The notes under the pieces: generated by a model
Database searches by the model: none
Seen by the model: only the letters and a program-made list of their open reading frames with translations
Told to the model about the DNA's origin: nothing
From: Ravibacter sp964559125
GTDB lineage: Bacteria; Bacteroidota; Bacteroidia; Cytophagales; Spirosomataceae
Reading direction: 5' to 3'
DNA: 64,000 nucleotides
Assembly (NCBI GenBank): GCA_964559125.1
Contig: CAZLGW010000005.1
Location: forward strand, 62,001 to 126,000
Shown: piece by piece, positions 54,628 through 63,171 of the stretch
How the letters are laid out: each line of letters begins with the position of its first letter
Position numbering within the stretch: the first letter of the stretch is position 1
Position numbers and translations under genes: made by a program

Positions 54628-55902
54628 ATGAAAGGTACATACAGGTTGTTGGCCATCTGGTTGGCAGCTTTTGCAGGTATATCTGCAACGACAACCGCTC
54701 AAAAACGTTTTGCTGATTATGAAAGAGACCGCTACGGCTATTTTCTGACAGAGCCTAAAAAGGCCCTCAGGATACCTTTTGAGGTTCATTCAAACCTGAT
54801 TGTCGTACCCGTACAGATTAACGAGAGCGATACGCTGCGTTTTATCCTGGATACGGGGGTAAGCACTACCATTATCACCGACCCCGGGGCGTTGGCGCCC
54901 GGTTCTCTTCGTTTTACGCGTAAGGTGAGCATTTCGGGGGCGGGTGAGGGAGAGGCTGTCGTTGCCTATATCGCTATCGGGAATAGGATCAATATGTACG
55001 GAATGAAGGCAAATCACCAGAATGTCGTCGTGCTGGAGGAGGACGTTCTGCAGCTTTCGGAGTTTGTAGGCTTACCTGTCCACGGTATATTCGGCTACGA
55101 GGTATTTAATAATTTTGTAGTGACGATAGACTTCCAGCACCGGGAGCTTACGCTCAGAGAACCCGGCACCTACCGATACCGGAGGCGTCATGGAGATATC
55201 TATGCGATCACCATAGAAGACACCAAGCCGTTTACCGAAGCCGTTACCCTCCTGGCCGACGGTCGTGAGCAGCCGGTTAAGCTGGCCATCGATACCGGCG
55301 CGGCGCACGCCCTGCTGCTCGACCGGAGCAATGATTCCAGGATACAGTTGCCCGAAAAGGTGATCTATACCCAGCTTGGGCGCGGGTTAAACGGGGTAAT
55401 CAACGGCAACCTGGGGCGTATCGAGATGATCAGGGTCGGCAGGCATGAGATCGGGAACGTAGTGGCGTCATTCCCCGACAGCACTTCTTTTGGTATCAAG
55501 GTACCTAAAGGAGATGAGCGGCAGGGCAATATAGGCTGTGAAATTCTCCGCCGGTTTAAGATCACCATGAATTACCAGGATCAGTACATGGTATTAAAGC
55601 CTGTCAAGAGAAAGCTGCGGGAAAAGTTCGAGCACGATATGAGCGGGCTGGAGATCAAAGCAACGGGAGCGGGTTTAAAAGATATTTTTGTTACTCACGT
55701 GCTCGATAAGTCGCCGGCTAAAATAGCAGGGCTGGTTGCCGGAGATCAGCTGATATTCATGAATAACCGCCCGGTGAATGATATGAATATGAGCGAAATC
55801 TACAAATTGCTTCAGAAGGGGCACGGGAAATCAATTGATTTGCTGATAAAGAGAAACGGTACGTTGTTTATAACACAGATTACGCTGAAACGGATGATCT
55901 GA
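54628..55902 (+). CDS. Double-retropepsin aspartyl protease with PDZ domain
   Basis: The 424-residue protein has an N-terminal signal peptide (LLAIWLAAFAGISATTTAQ). Two retropepsin-like lobes lie in one chain: FILDTGVSTTIIT with D75 and LAIDTGAAHALLL with D222, each the catalytic DTG triad. Residues about 345-420 form a PDZ domain (DKSPAKIAGLVAGDQLIFMNNRPV). Retropepsins normally dimerise, so this single chain may fold as an intramolecular dimer, a pepsin-like layout. It is secreted or periplasmic. Substrate unknown. Confidence 0.88.
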   Translation: MKGTYRLLAIWLAAFAGISATTTAQKRFADYERDRYGYFLTEPKKALRIPFEVHSNLIVVPVQINESDTLRFILDTGVSTTIITDPGALAPGSLRFTRKVSISGAGEGEAVVAYIAIGNRINMYGMKANHQNVVVLEEDVLQLSEFVGLPVHGIFGYEVFNNFVVTIDFQHRELTLREPGTYRYRRRHGDIYAITIEDTKPFTEAVTLLADGREQPVKLAIDTGAAHALLLDRSNDSRIQLPEKVIYTQLGRGLNGVINGNLGRIEMIRVGRHEIGNVVASFPDSTSFGIKVPKGDERQGNIGCEILRRFKITMNYQDQYMVLKPVKRKLREKFEHDMSGLEIKATGAGLKDIFVTHVLDKSPAKIAGLVAGDQLIFMNNRPVNDMNMSEIYKLLQKGHGKSIDLLIKRNGTLFITQITLKRMI

Positions 55903-55936
55903 TAGCTGATTTCCGATTGCTCATGACTACATTTGC

Positions 55937-56623
55937 ATGATGGAAATCTCAGAAGAAGCATATTCTCAGCCGGTTATGACCGGCGACGGCTCGCATACAC
56001 TCTATCACCCTGTTTTAAAGGAACACTATCATTCACTGGAGGGCTCCCTGCAGGAGTCGGAGCATATTTATATCGGCCTGGGGCTGTTGCCTAAATTAGG
56101 GCTGCAAGGGGATGGCCGGGAACTGAAAATATTTGAAATGGGCTTCGGTACGGGGCTGAACGCCCTTCTGACCTGGCAATCGGCCGACCGGCTGAATCGT
56201 GCAGTGGCCTACACCGGTATCGAGGCGTATCCCGTCGGTCCGGAGCAGGCAGGACTGCTGAATTACGGCGACCTGCTGCAGGCAGATGCCCTGAAAATAC
56301 TGCACCAGTCCCGGTGGGGACACCGTGAGGTTCTTTCTCCTTATTTTTCGTTTAAAAAAGTAAAAACGTTCCTCCAGGAATATTCCGCTGAAGAGAGGTA
56401 TGATGTGGTTTACTTCGATGCATTTTCTCCCGGGAGCCAGCCTGAGCTGTGGACGCCGGATATATTTAAGAAGCTCCGGGAAATGACGTCGGAAGGTGCT
56501 TACCTTGTCACTTATTCCTCTAAGGGAAGTGTAAGAAGGGCTTTGAAGGAAGCCGGCTTTACCGTGGAGAAGCATCCGGGGCCGGGTCGCAAGAGAGAGG
56601 TGATACGGGCGGTCAGAAAATAG
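55937..56623 (+). CDS. mnmD: tRNA wobble-uridine methyltransferase MnmD
   Basis: MnmD makes the final methyl transfer to 5-aminomethyl-2-thiouridine at tRNA wobble position 34. The 228-residue protein has the MnmC-like Rossmann SAM domain: TLYHPVLKEHYHSLEGSLQ, IFEMGFGTGLNALLTW, YDVVYFDAFSPGSQPELW and the final PGPGRKREVIRAVRK. It is the stand-alone form, lacking the FAD oxidase (MnmC1) domain fused in E. coli MnmC, as is usual in Bacteroidota. An ATG three bases downstream is an alternative start. It lies 57 bases before the aminotransferase gene. Confidence 0.93.
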   Translation: MMEISEEAYSQPVMTGDGSHTLYHPVLKEHYHSLEGSLQESEHIYIGLGLLPKLGLQGDGRELKIFEMGFGTGLNALLTWQSADRLNRAVAYTGIEAYPVGPEQAGLLNYGDLLQADALKILHQSRWGHREVLSPYFSFKKVKTFLQEYSAEERYDVVYFDAFSPGSQPELWTPDIFKKLREMTSEGAYLVTYSSKGSVRRALKEAGFTVEKHPGPGRKREVIRAVRK

Positions 56624-56680
56624 CTTAAGATGTTCTATATTTCCGGAAGTTTTCAGTTGTCTACGTAATCCGGCTATAAA

Positions 56681-57529
56681 ATGTCCTTTCACTGCTATTT
56701 CGAAAATGAGTTTCATCCACTCGATGCGCCTTTGTTAAAGACCAATGACCTCGGGCTTTTAAGAGGTTTCGGGCTTTTTGACTACCTGCGTACTTACAAC
56801 GGGGTTCCTTTTCGCTTTGCGGAGTACTGGAGCAGGTTTACCAGCTCGGCAGCTTCACTCGGAATGGAGGTTCCTCTTGGAAAGGAAGCTGTCTACGGGG
56901 TGCTCGAAGAGCTATACCGCCGGTCTGGAGAAGCTGAGGCGGCATTCAGGCTTTTACTGACCGGGGGATATGCAGACGACGGCCTGACCGTTACGAGGCC
57001 TAACTTCCTGATACGTTCGGAACCGCTGCCTAAAGACAATCCGGCCGGCAGGAAGGCCGGTATAAAAGTGATCCCTTACGAGTATGTGCGCGACCTGCCT
57101 TATGTGAAAACTACCGGATACGTGCACATGATGAAGATGGCACCGGAGCTCCGGAACCGGATGGCCTCCGATCTTCTGTTTCATAAAGACGGGCTGGTGA
57201 GCGAGCTGACCCGCAGTAATATCTTCATCGTCAGGGGTGACGCGCTCCTTACACCGGGGAGGAATGCATTGAGGGGGATCACCAGGAAACTTGTGATGGA
57301 AAAGGCAGCAGGGCGATTTGATGTGCAGGAACGTGATGTATCGCTCGACGAATTATTGTCGGCAGATGAGGTTTTTACGACCAGCTCCACCAAAGGGGTG
57401 ATGCCTGTTGTGCAGGTTGGTGACAAGGCGATAGGCAGCGCGACTCCGGGCAGGATCACTACCGAACTGCAACTTCTGGTGGAAGAGGAGTTTGCCGGCT
57501 ACCTGCGCAGGCTGCCCAGCCGCTGGTAG
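56681..57529 (+). CDS. Class IV aminotransferase (BCAT/ADC lyase-like)
   Basis: The 282-residue PLP enzyme belongs to the fold-type IV group. The N-terminus has LLRGFGLFDYLRTYNGVPFRF, the PLP lysine is K143 in PYVKTTGY, and GLVSELTRSNIFIVRGD provides the phosphate-pocket Glu. EVFTTSSTKGVMPVVQV near the end matches the substrate loop. It could act on branched-chain amino acids, D-amino acids or aminodeoxychorismate; the sequence does not decide. It ends inside the 3' end of the convergent gldF gene: the last 31 bases overlap. Confidence 0.88.
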   Translation: MSFHCYFENEFHPLDAPLLKTNDLGLLRGFGLFDYLRTYNGVPFRFAEYWSRFTSSAASLGMEVPLGKEAVYGVLEELYRRSGEAEAAFRLLLTGGYADDGLTVTRPNFLIRSEPLPKDNPAGRKAGIKVIPYEYVRDLPYVKTTGYVHMMKMAPELRNRMASDLLFHKDGLVSELTRSNIFIVRGDALLTPGRNALRGITRKLVMEKAAGRFDVQERDVSLDELLSADEVFTTSSTKGVMPVVQVGDKAIGSATPGRITTELQLLVEEEFAGYLRRLPSRW

Positions 57530-58227
57530 GTGAGGAGTATAAAGAATGCAATGAGCGTCAGCAGGTATACCACATTCCTGGAATCGATCAATCCTTTTCC
57601 CAATGCCGCATATTGCCGGTCGAGGGCGAGCCATCCGAAGAAGTTGGCGAGGGTCCCCGACACCAGGAGATCGGAAAGCGCCCCGAATCCCATATACCAG
57701 ACGAAGCCGACAAAAACAGTCAGCACAAAAGCCACGATCTGGTTGTCGTTGAGAGAAGATACCCATATTCCCATGGCTACCAGCGAGCCGCTCAGGAGAA
57801 ACAGGCCTATATATGACCCGGTTACAGCAGCTGAGTCAATGTTTCCCGGAGGATTGCCCAACTGGTAAAGACTGAAGTAATAGATCAGCGTAGGCAGTAA
57901 CGTGACGGTTACCAGCAGCCAGCATGCCAGCAGCTTTCCGAGTATCAGCTGCAGATCCATGAGCGGCTTGGTTAGCAACAGCTCCAGCGTGCCGTTCCTG
58001 GTTTCTTCGGCAATACTCCGCATTGTCACGGCCGGAACGAGAAACAGGAGGACGAAAGGCGTCAGGTTAAAAAAAACACCCATGTCCGCATAGCCGTAAT
58101 CCAGCACGTTGGAGTCGGGAAATACCCATACGATCAGCCCTACGGCCACCAGGAATACCGTGATGACCACGTATGCGATCAGCGACCCGAAAAAAGCGTT
58201 TATTTCCTTACTGAAAATGGCGAGCAT
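57499..58227 (-). CDS. gldF: Gliding motility-associated ABC transporter permease GldF
   Basis: The 242-residue protein has six membrane segments. The family pattern is clear: MLAIFSKEINAFFGSLIAYVV, VPAVTMRSIAEETRNGTLELLLTKPL-like sequence between TM2 and TM3, and LDRQYAALGKGLIDSRNVVYLL before the last helix. GldF works with the GldG periplasmic/membrane protein and the GldA ATPase in the gliding-motility ABC system. Normally gldG follows immediately; here the next sequence downstream is the convergent aminotransferase, whose 3' end overlaps gldF by 31 bases. No gldA is nearby. The gene follows two DUF4199 genes in the same direction. Confidence 0.88.
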   Translation of the reverse strand: MLAIFSKEINAFFGSLIAYVVITVFLVAVGLIVWVFPDSNVLDYGYADMGVFFNLTPFVLLFLVPAVTMRSIAEETRNGTLELLLTKPLMDLQLILGKLLACWLLVTVTLLPTLIYYFSLYQLGNPPGNIDSAAVTGSYIGLFLLSGSLVAMGIWVSSLNDNQIVAFVLTVFVGFVWYMGFGALSDLLVSGTLANFFGWLALDRQYAALGKGLIDSRNVVYLLTLIAFFILLTYQRLGSLRR

Positions 58228-58269
58228 AAAAATAAACAGGTATTGGAAACGCTACTGCCATACAGGATC

Positions 58270-58785
58270 TTACTCAAAAGCCGGGCGCTTTTTTTGAAGG
58301 ATTGCAGCTATGATGAGAGAAAGAATGAGACCGACAAATGCACCGCCCAGAACTGAAAATACGAAAAACAAACCCGGCGACTGGAATTTCTGGCTCATTT
58401 CCAGCGCATTTTCGATTGCCTGGTCGTCCAGTCCTCTTCTTTCCAGGTCTTCGCGGGTCATATCGGCTATGCGCTGCAACGGTGTATTGTCAATAACCTG
58501 CAGGTAGAAAGTATTGAGTATACCTCCGATCAGCCCCATGATAGTCGCCGTAAGAGAACCTATGCCCAGGCCCTGGCCGTAGGATACAAAGCCCTGGTTT
58601 TGTTTCCGGTAATCTTTAATGGCTACAACGATGGCAAGGATGAAAAGCACCCAGCTGAGCTGCGGCAGGAGCTTGTTGGTCTCAAGCTGGAAAACATACA
58701 GCAAAATACCATAAATGCTGGAAATCAGGCCAAAAATCAGGCCGTATCTTATAGCTACTCGGGTAATGGGCAGATCTTCTTGCAT
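58270..58785 (-). CDS. DUF4199-family membrane protein (second copy)
   Basis: The 171-residue protein has four membrane segments and the DUF4199 layout: VAIRYGLIFGLISSIYGILL, a conserved SYGQGLGIGSLTATIMGLI-like pair of helices, a cytoplasmic segment with MTREDLERRGLDDQAIENALE and a final helix ending AILQKKRPAFE. The family is widespread in Bacteroidota and has no known function. It lies 42 bases upstream of gldF and 94 bases downstream of another DUF4199-like gene. Confidence 0.88.
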   Translation of the reverse strand: MQEDLPITRVAIRYGLIFGLISSIYGILLYVFQLETNKLLPQLSWVLFILAIVVAIKDYRKQNQGFVSYGQGLGIGSLTATIMGLIGGILNTFYLQVIDNTPLQRIADMTREDLERRGLDDQAIENALEMSQKFQSPGLFFVFSVLGGAFVGLILSLIIAAILQKKRPAFE

Positions 58786-58879
58786 GAGTGAAATAAGTTA
58801 GTTTAGTGAAGCCGGTCCGAATATAACCAAAAGTGTCAATAACCGAATATTTAATCTCCCTGATTAACCGGGAGTTTCT

Positions 58880-59437
58880 TTAGGCGGGTAGATTCGGTTT
58901 CTGCCTCCTGAAAAACAATGAGACCAGGAGAATAGGGATAATCCCCAGCATAAATTTCTTGCTGATCTCGTCGGTAATCAGCGTAGAAGGTTCGTTTTCC
59001 TTTACTTTGGTAAGCAATACCTGGAATTCTTCTTCCCCGATTTGCTCTACCAGCTCGGCCTTGCGCCCGGTAAGAAGGTTTTGCATGTCGTTGAGGTAGT
59101 TGACAAACACCTGGGGATCGTAGTAGACAACAAAGAAATAGATCAGCCATCCGGTGACGAAAGCTGCTGTCATGTTAATAACGTACCCGATGGTGAGTCC
59201 TTCCCAGAGATGCAGCCAGCCTTGACCGTAATTTTTCCGGTAATACCAGCAGGCATAGCAGACCATTATAATATGCAGCCCGAAATCGGGTGTACGGATG
59301 TTTCCGAGCGGGGAGAGCCCCATCAGGTAAAGTGCAAGAAAATAACCGAATGTCAGCAGCCCTGTCAGGATACCGAATGAAAGCGGTATTTTCAGCAGCG
59401 GTTTATTAAAGTATTCCAAAAGTTTTTGCATGGGCAA
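58880..59437 (-). CDS. DUF4199-family membrane protein (first copy)
   Basis: The 185-residue protein has four predicted membrane segments (LSFGILTGLLTFGYFLALYL, FGLHIIMVCYACWYYRKN, AAFVTGWLIYFFVVYYD, a final MLGIIPILLVSLFF) and a cytoplasmic segment with a Glu/Lys-rich stretch. It resembles the neighbouring 58270 protein in order of helices and length, though the sequence identity is low, which suggests an old duplication. It lies 13 bases after the dihydroorotase homologue. Function unknown. Confidence 0.8.
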   Translation of the reverse strand: MPMQKLLEYFNKPLLKIPLSFGILTGLLTFGYFLALYLMGLSPLGNIRTPDFGLHIIMVCYACWYYRKNYGQGWLHLWEGLTIGYVINMTAAFVTGWLIYFFVVYYDPQVFVNYLNDMQNLLTGRKAELVEQIGEEEFQVLLTKVKENEPSTLITDEISKKFMLGIIPILLVSLFFRRQKPNLPA

Positions 59438-59450
59438 CGGCAGGATCTCC

Positions 59451-60734
59451 TCAGAACCATTTCAGCTGGCTGCGGTTAAAAATTCCTTTGACACTTCCCT
59501 TCAGCTTCTGATGCAGGAAAGGAGTGTTTTGCGATTTGGATAAGGTGTCTGAAAAAAGCCATTCTTTTTCCGGCATGAAGAAAGTGAGGTTGGCTTTTTC
59601 CCCCTCTTTTATGGTAACTTCAGGAAGCCTGAGCACCCGCCGGGGTTGCCGTGTAAAGAAGTCCACTACGTCGCCGGCCGGGAGCCCGCTGTGCATAAGG
59701 GCGAGTGAAAAGGCTGTTTCAAGGCCTGTTATCCCGAACTCTGCGTGGTCAAACTCGGTATCTTTATTCTGGGGCGCCTGGGGAGAATGGTCGGATACGA
59801 TGGCATCGATGGTTCCGTCCCTCAGGCCTTCCCGCAAAGCCGCATTGTCGGCTGCGCTCCTGAAAGGGGGGCTGACTTTAAGATTCGTGTCAAAACCGGT
59901 CAGCGAGGTGTCTTCATAAGCCAGCTGATGGGCAGCGATATCGCAGGAAACAGGCAGCCCTTTCTGCTTGGCTTCGCGTATAAGCTCTACCGACCTTGCG
60001 GCAGACAAAAGTGAAAAATGCAGGACAGGGGATTGAATAGCGCTTTTGTCTGTTCCTTCGAGCGCGTATTCCAGCAATTGCAGATCACGCACGATCATTA
60101 TTTCTTCCGAAAGGGACGGGATCCCCTTCAGTCCCAGGGAAGTGCTTGTGATACCCTCGTGCATCTGCCCGTACATGGAAAGATACCGGTCGTCCGGACG
60201 GTTGATAAGCAGTACATTCAGGGGGTGGAGGTATAGCAGCGATTTCAGGAAAATGTCACCGTTGTGAATAGGATTGACCCCATCGGTAAATGCAATGGCC
60301 CCGGCATGGCGGAGGTCGATCATTTCGGTGAAATCTTTTCCTTCGGCCCCTTTGGTAACGGTAGCTGTAGGGAAAAAATCTATAACTCCCGATTGTCCCT
60401 CTTTAAGAAGGTATTTGAGCGCGCCTTTGGAATCTATGGCCGGTTGCGAATTGGGCAGGAGGACAACCCCCGTGAACCCGCCTCTCGCTGCGGCTTCTTT
60501 CAGGCTGGAAAGGTCTTCCTCCTGTTCGCGTCCCGGGTCTCTCAGGGCTACCCTCATATCTGTCCAGCCCGGCGAAACGTGCAGTCCGCTTTCCTCACAG
60601 ACTTCCGCACCCGCCGGATCAAGCCCTTCCCCGATGCCGGTGATAATGCCATTTTCGATCAAAATGTCGGTAGTCCGGGCGTTATACTCGCTGCCCTTAT
60701 CTACAATATGAACTGATCGAAACAGAAATTTCAT
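59451..60734 (-). CDS. Dihydroorotase homologue lacking the HxH metal motif
   Basis: The 427-residue protein has the amidohydrolase fold of PyrC/PyrC': an N-terminal ILIENGIITGIG strand-loop, GLHVSPGWTDMRVALRDPG, GFTGVVLLPNSQPAID, and a C-terminal SDHSPQAPQNK and GLETAFSLAL. In active enzymes the first motif is DxHxH; here it reads DMRVA, so both metal-binding His positions (R61, A63) are lost. One later His (CDIAAHQL) and the DHSP motif remain. It is therefore probably non-catalytic, as with PyrC' that holds aspartate transcarbamoylase in a complex. Similar inactive-looking homologues occur in Bacteroidota. The gene is 35 bases after gcvH. Confidence 0.85.
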   Translation of the reverse strand: MKFLFRSVHIVDKGSEYNARTTDILIENGIITGIGEGLDPAGAEVCEESGLHVSPGWTDMRVALRDPGREQEEDLSSLKEAAARGGFTGVVLLPNSQPAIDSKGALKYLLKEGQSGVIDFFPTATVTKGAEGKDFTEMIDLRHAGAIAFTDGVNPIHNGDIFLKSLLYLHPLNVLLINRPDDRYLSMYGQMHEGITSTSLGLKGIPSLSEEIMIVRDLQLLEYALEGTDKSAIQSPVLHFSLLSAARSVELIREAKQKGLPVSCDIAAHQLAYEDTSLTGFDTNLKVSPPFRSAADNAALREGLRDGTIDAIVSDHSPQAPQNKDTEFDHAEFGITGLETAFSLALMHSGLPAGDVVDFFTRQPRRVLRLPEVTIKEGEKANLTFFMPEKEWLFSDTLSKSQNTPFLHQKLKGSVKGIFNRSQLKWF

Positions 60735-60769
60735 TCAAAATAAAGGTTGATGAGGCAATTGGACCGGAA

Positions 60770-61150
60770 TCATAATCCTATCAGCGACTTGTACGCATCT
60801 GCCGTCAGCAGGGAATCCAGGTCTGCCGGGTTGTTGATCCGGACTTTTACGATCCAACCTTTTTCGTAGGGGTCGGAATTGAGAAGCTCGGGAGTCCCTT
60901 CTAACTCAGAATTAAACTCAATAATCTCGCCGCTTATGGGGAGGAAAAGGTCAGAAACTGTTTTAACGGCTTCAATTGCTCCGAAAACTGCTCCCTGCCC
61001 GAGTGTCTCACCCACAGTGGTCACATCCACATAGATAATGTCACTAAGTTCATTCTGAGCGTGGTCAGTAATACCGACGGTCGCAATATCACCGTCTACA
61101 AGCACCCATTCGTGGTCTTGCGTGTACTTCAGTTGCTGAGGAAATTCCAT
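60770..61150 (-). CDS. gcvH: Glycine cleavage system protein H
   Basis: GcvH carries the aminomethyl group on a lipoyl arm between the P, T and L proteins. The 126-residue protein shows the full pattern: YTQDHEWVLVDGDIATVGIT, the lipoyl lysine K63 in FGAIEAVKTVSD, LFLPISGEIIEFN and LNSDPYEKGWIVKVRI. The P, T and L genes are not adjacent. It is the first gene of a leftward run with the dihydroorotase homologue, the DUF4199 pair and gldF. Confidence 0.96.
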   Translation of the reverse strand: MEFPQQLKYTQDHEWVLVDGDIATVGITDHAQNELSDIIYVDVTTVGETLGQGAVFGAIEAVKTVSDLFLPISGEIIEFNSELEGTPELLNSDPYEKGWIVKVRINNPADLDSLLTADAYKSLIGL

Positions 61151-61242
61151 GGGATGGTTTTCTGGTTATCTTTCTTAAACGGCACGCAATTTACTGAGCA
61201 GGAAGTTAATTTTCAAACGGAGATTGGCTGGTGGGATAAATG

Positions 61243-62367
61243 TCAGCCGATAAAGAGATCTGAAGCGATACGATCGGCAAACAGTTTACCTGACGGCGTA
61301 AGCAGCAGGGTGTTTTCTATCATCTGAAGCCAGCCGCGTGCTACAAGCTCTTTAACAGTGCTCCGGTGCGTTTCCCTGAATGCGCTTCCCGAAAGCCGGT
61401 CGAGCATATCGAGGCTGCATCCCCATTTGGTACGAAGCCCGGTAAGGAGATATTCGTTTACCTGGTCGTCGGGAGTGAGGATTTCGACAGTAGCAGGCAA
61501 TACACCGGAGGTGAGATTTTTAAGGTATTTGTTATTGTTGCTTATGTTGAACTGCCGGCTCCGGCCGTTGTAGCTGTGCGCGCCCGGGCCAATGCCCAGG
61601 TAGGGCTTTCTTTGCCAGTAGGCGGTATTGTGACGGCTGTAGTGGCCGTCTCTGGCAAAGTTTGAAATTTCATACTGTTCGTAGCCTGCTGCGGAGAGCT
61701 CCCCGGTCGTGATCTCAAACTGGGCAGCTGAAAATTCTTCATCTACCGGGAGCATTTTCCGGCTTTGTACCCATCTGCCGAATGCCGTGTCGGGTTCGAT
61801 GGTAAGACAGTAGGCCGACAGGTGAGAAGCCTCGAGCGATATGATCTTATCGAGGTCGGACTTCAGCCGCTCGTGACCGGGGGCGGGGAGAGCGTAGATC
61901 AGGTCGAGGGAGATATTGCTGATCCCGGTATCCTGCGCACGCTTTACAGCTTCCATGGCCTCTGTGCCGGTATGGGTGCGGTTCAGGTAGCGGAGCATTT
62001 CGTCGTCGAATGTCTGTATGCCGATGCTGAGCCGGTTTATACCTGCCCGGTGGAGGTTTGAAAGAGTTGCCGGGTCAAGATCGTCGGGGTTGGCTTCGAG
62101 GGTTATCTCCGCGTCCGGGGAAATGGAAAAACGGGCGGCGATCGCGTTCATCAGTGCGTCGAGCTCTTCTTCCGAAAGCAGCGAAGGCGTGCCGCCTCCA
62201 AAGTAAACGGTAGAGAGGTGCTTGTCAGCCAGGTAGTCTTTTTGCAGTTCCAGCTCCGCTACCATTGCCTTTACCAGGAGCTCCTTTTGCGACAGGTTGG
62301 TGCTGAAGTGAAAGTCGCAGTAATGGCAGGCTTTCCGGCAGAAGGGGATGTGAAGATAAAGATGCAT
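61243..62367 (-). CDS. hemW: HemW-type radical SAM heme chaperone
   Basis: Read from MHLYLHIPFCRKACHYCDFH (ATG 62367), 374 residues. The CX3CX2C cluster cysteines are C10, C14 and C17, followed by VYFGGGTPSLL and LEANPDDLD as in HemN/HemW proteins. The N-terminal extension and substrate residues of true coproporphyrinogen oxidase HemN are missing, so HemW, which passes heme to cytochromes, is the better name. It lies between gcvH and the rplI terminator, in the same direction. Confidence 0.92.
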   Translation of the reverse strand: MHLYLHIPFCRKACHYCDFHFSTNLSQKELLVKAMVAELELQKDYLADKHLSTVYFGGGTPSLLSEEELDALMNAIAARFSISPDAEITLEANPDDLDPATLSNLHRAGINRLSIGIQTFDDEMLRYLNRTHTGTEAMEAVKRAQDTGISNISLDLIYALPAPGHERLKSDLDKIISLEASHLSAYCLTIEPDTAFGRWVQSRKMLPVDEEFSAAQFEITTGELSAAGYEQYEISNFARDGHYSRHNTAYWQRKPYLGIGPGAHSYNGRSRQFNISNNNKYLKNLTSGVLPATVEILTPDDQVNEYLLTGLRTKWGCSLDMLDRLSGSAFRETHRSTVKELVARGWLQMIENTLLLTPSGKLFADRIASDLFIG

Positions 62368-62390
62368 GGCAGGCCCCGGCTTTTGCGTAG

Positions 62391-62426
62391 AAAAAAAAGG
62401 CGTAAACACCGTGAAGTGTTTACGCC
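62391..62426 (-). terminator. Rho-independent terminator of the rpsF-rpsR-rplI operon
   Basis: On the minus strand GGCGTAAACAC (arm 62416-62426) pairs with 62399-62409 over 11 bp around a 6-base loop, and is followed by a run of T (the A-run at 62391-62398 on the plus strand). It lies 22 bases after the rplI stop. This is the clearest factor-independent terminator in the window. Confidence 0.93.
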
Positions 62427-62447
62427 GCAAATTCAGAGAATCTCAAC

Positions 62448-62888
62448 TCAGATCGCAACGATGTCCAGGCTTACGCGATGCTTCACCTCTTTGTGAAGAT
62501 CGAGCAGGGCTGAGTGCGTGCCGAGTGTTTTGATTTCGTCGACTGTGATCTTCTTCCGGTCTATCTCAAATCCCTTGCTCCTGAGTGCATCAGAAATCTG
62601 GGTAGTGGTAATACGACCGAAAATACGACCGCTGTCGCCTGCAGCTGCAGGGATAGTCAATACGGTTTCGCCGATGGCTGCAGCCAGATCTTCTGCATCC
62701 TTTTTGATTTTTTCGGCTTTGTGAGCGGCTTGCCTGATATTTTCCTCCACCACTTTACGGTTGGTTTTGGAGGCTAAAACAGCGAAACCCTGCGGGATAA
62801 GGTAGTTACGACCGAACCCGGGCTTAACCGTTACGATGTCGTTTTTATACCCTACACCGGCTATATCTGTTAACAGAATAATTTCCAT
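62448..62888 (-). CDS. rplI: 50S ribosomal protein L9
   Basis: The 146-residue protein starts MEIILLTDIAGVGYKNDIV and continues VKPGFGRNYLIPQGFAVLA, the invariant L9 N-terminal domain, then a long helix and the C-terminal RNA-binding domain (GRIFGRITTTQISDALRSKG). It is the last gene of the rpsF-rpsR-rplI operon, 28 bases after rpsR. Confidence 0.97.
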   Translation of the reverse strand: MEIILLTDIAGVGYKNDIVTVKPGFGRNYLIPQGFAVLASKTNRKVVEENIRQAAHKAEKIKKDAEDLAAAIGETVLTIPAAAGDSGRIFGRITTTQISDALRSKGFEIDRKKITVDEIKTLGTHSALLDLHKEVKHRVSLDIVAI

Positions 62889-62916
62889 GTCCTTAACTAA
62901 AACCTTAAAAATTGTT

Positions 62917-63168
62917 TTACTTCAACTGATCGCCTACGAATGGCAGCAATGCCAGGTGACGGGCGCGTTTTATCGCCTGCGATACCTTGCGTTGGTATTT
63001 CAGGCTGGTTCCTGTAAGCCTGCGCGGCAGGATCTTGCCTTGCTCGTTTACAAGCTTCAGGAGAAAATCGGCATCTTTATAATCGATATATTTGATGCCG
63101 GCCTTTTTAAAACGGCAGTATTTTTTCTGATTGCGGCTTTTTTCAACCGGTTCGTTTACGAGTGTCAT
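62917..63168 (-). CDS. rpsR: 30S ribosomal protein S18
   Basis: The 83-residue basic protein has the S18 core IKYIDYKDADFLLKLVNEQG, KILPRRLTGTSLKYQRKVSQ and IKRARHLALLPFV. It lies 3 bases after rpsF. S18 binds S6 in the 30S platform, which explains their linkage. Confidence 0.97.
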   Translation of the reverse strand: MTLVNEPVEKSRNQKKYCRFKKAGIKYIDYKDADFLLKLVNEQGKILPRRLTGTSLKYQRKVSQAIKRARHLALLPFVGDQLK

Positions 63169-63171
63169 AGT

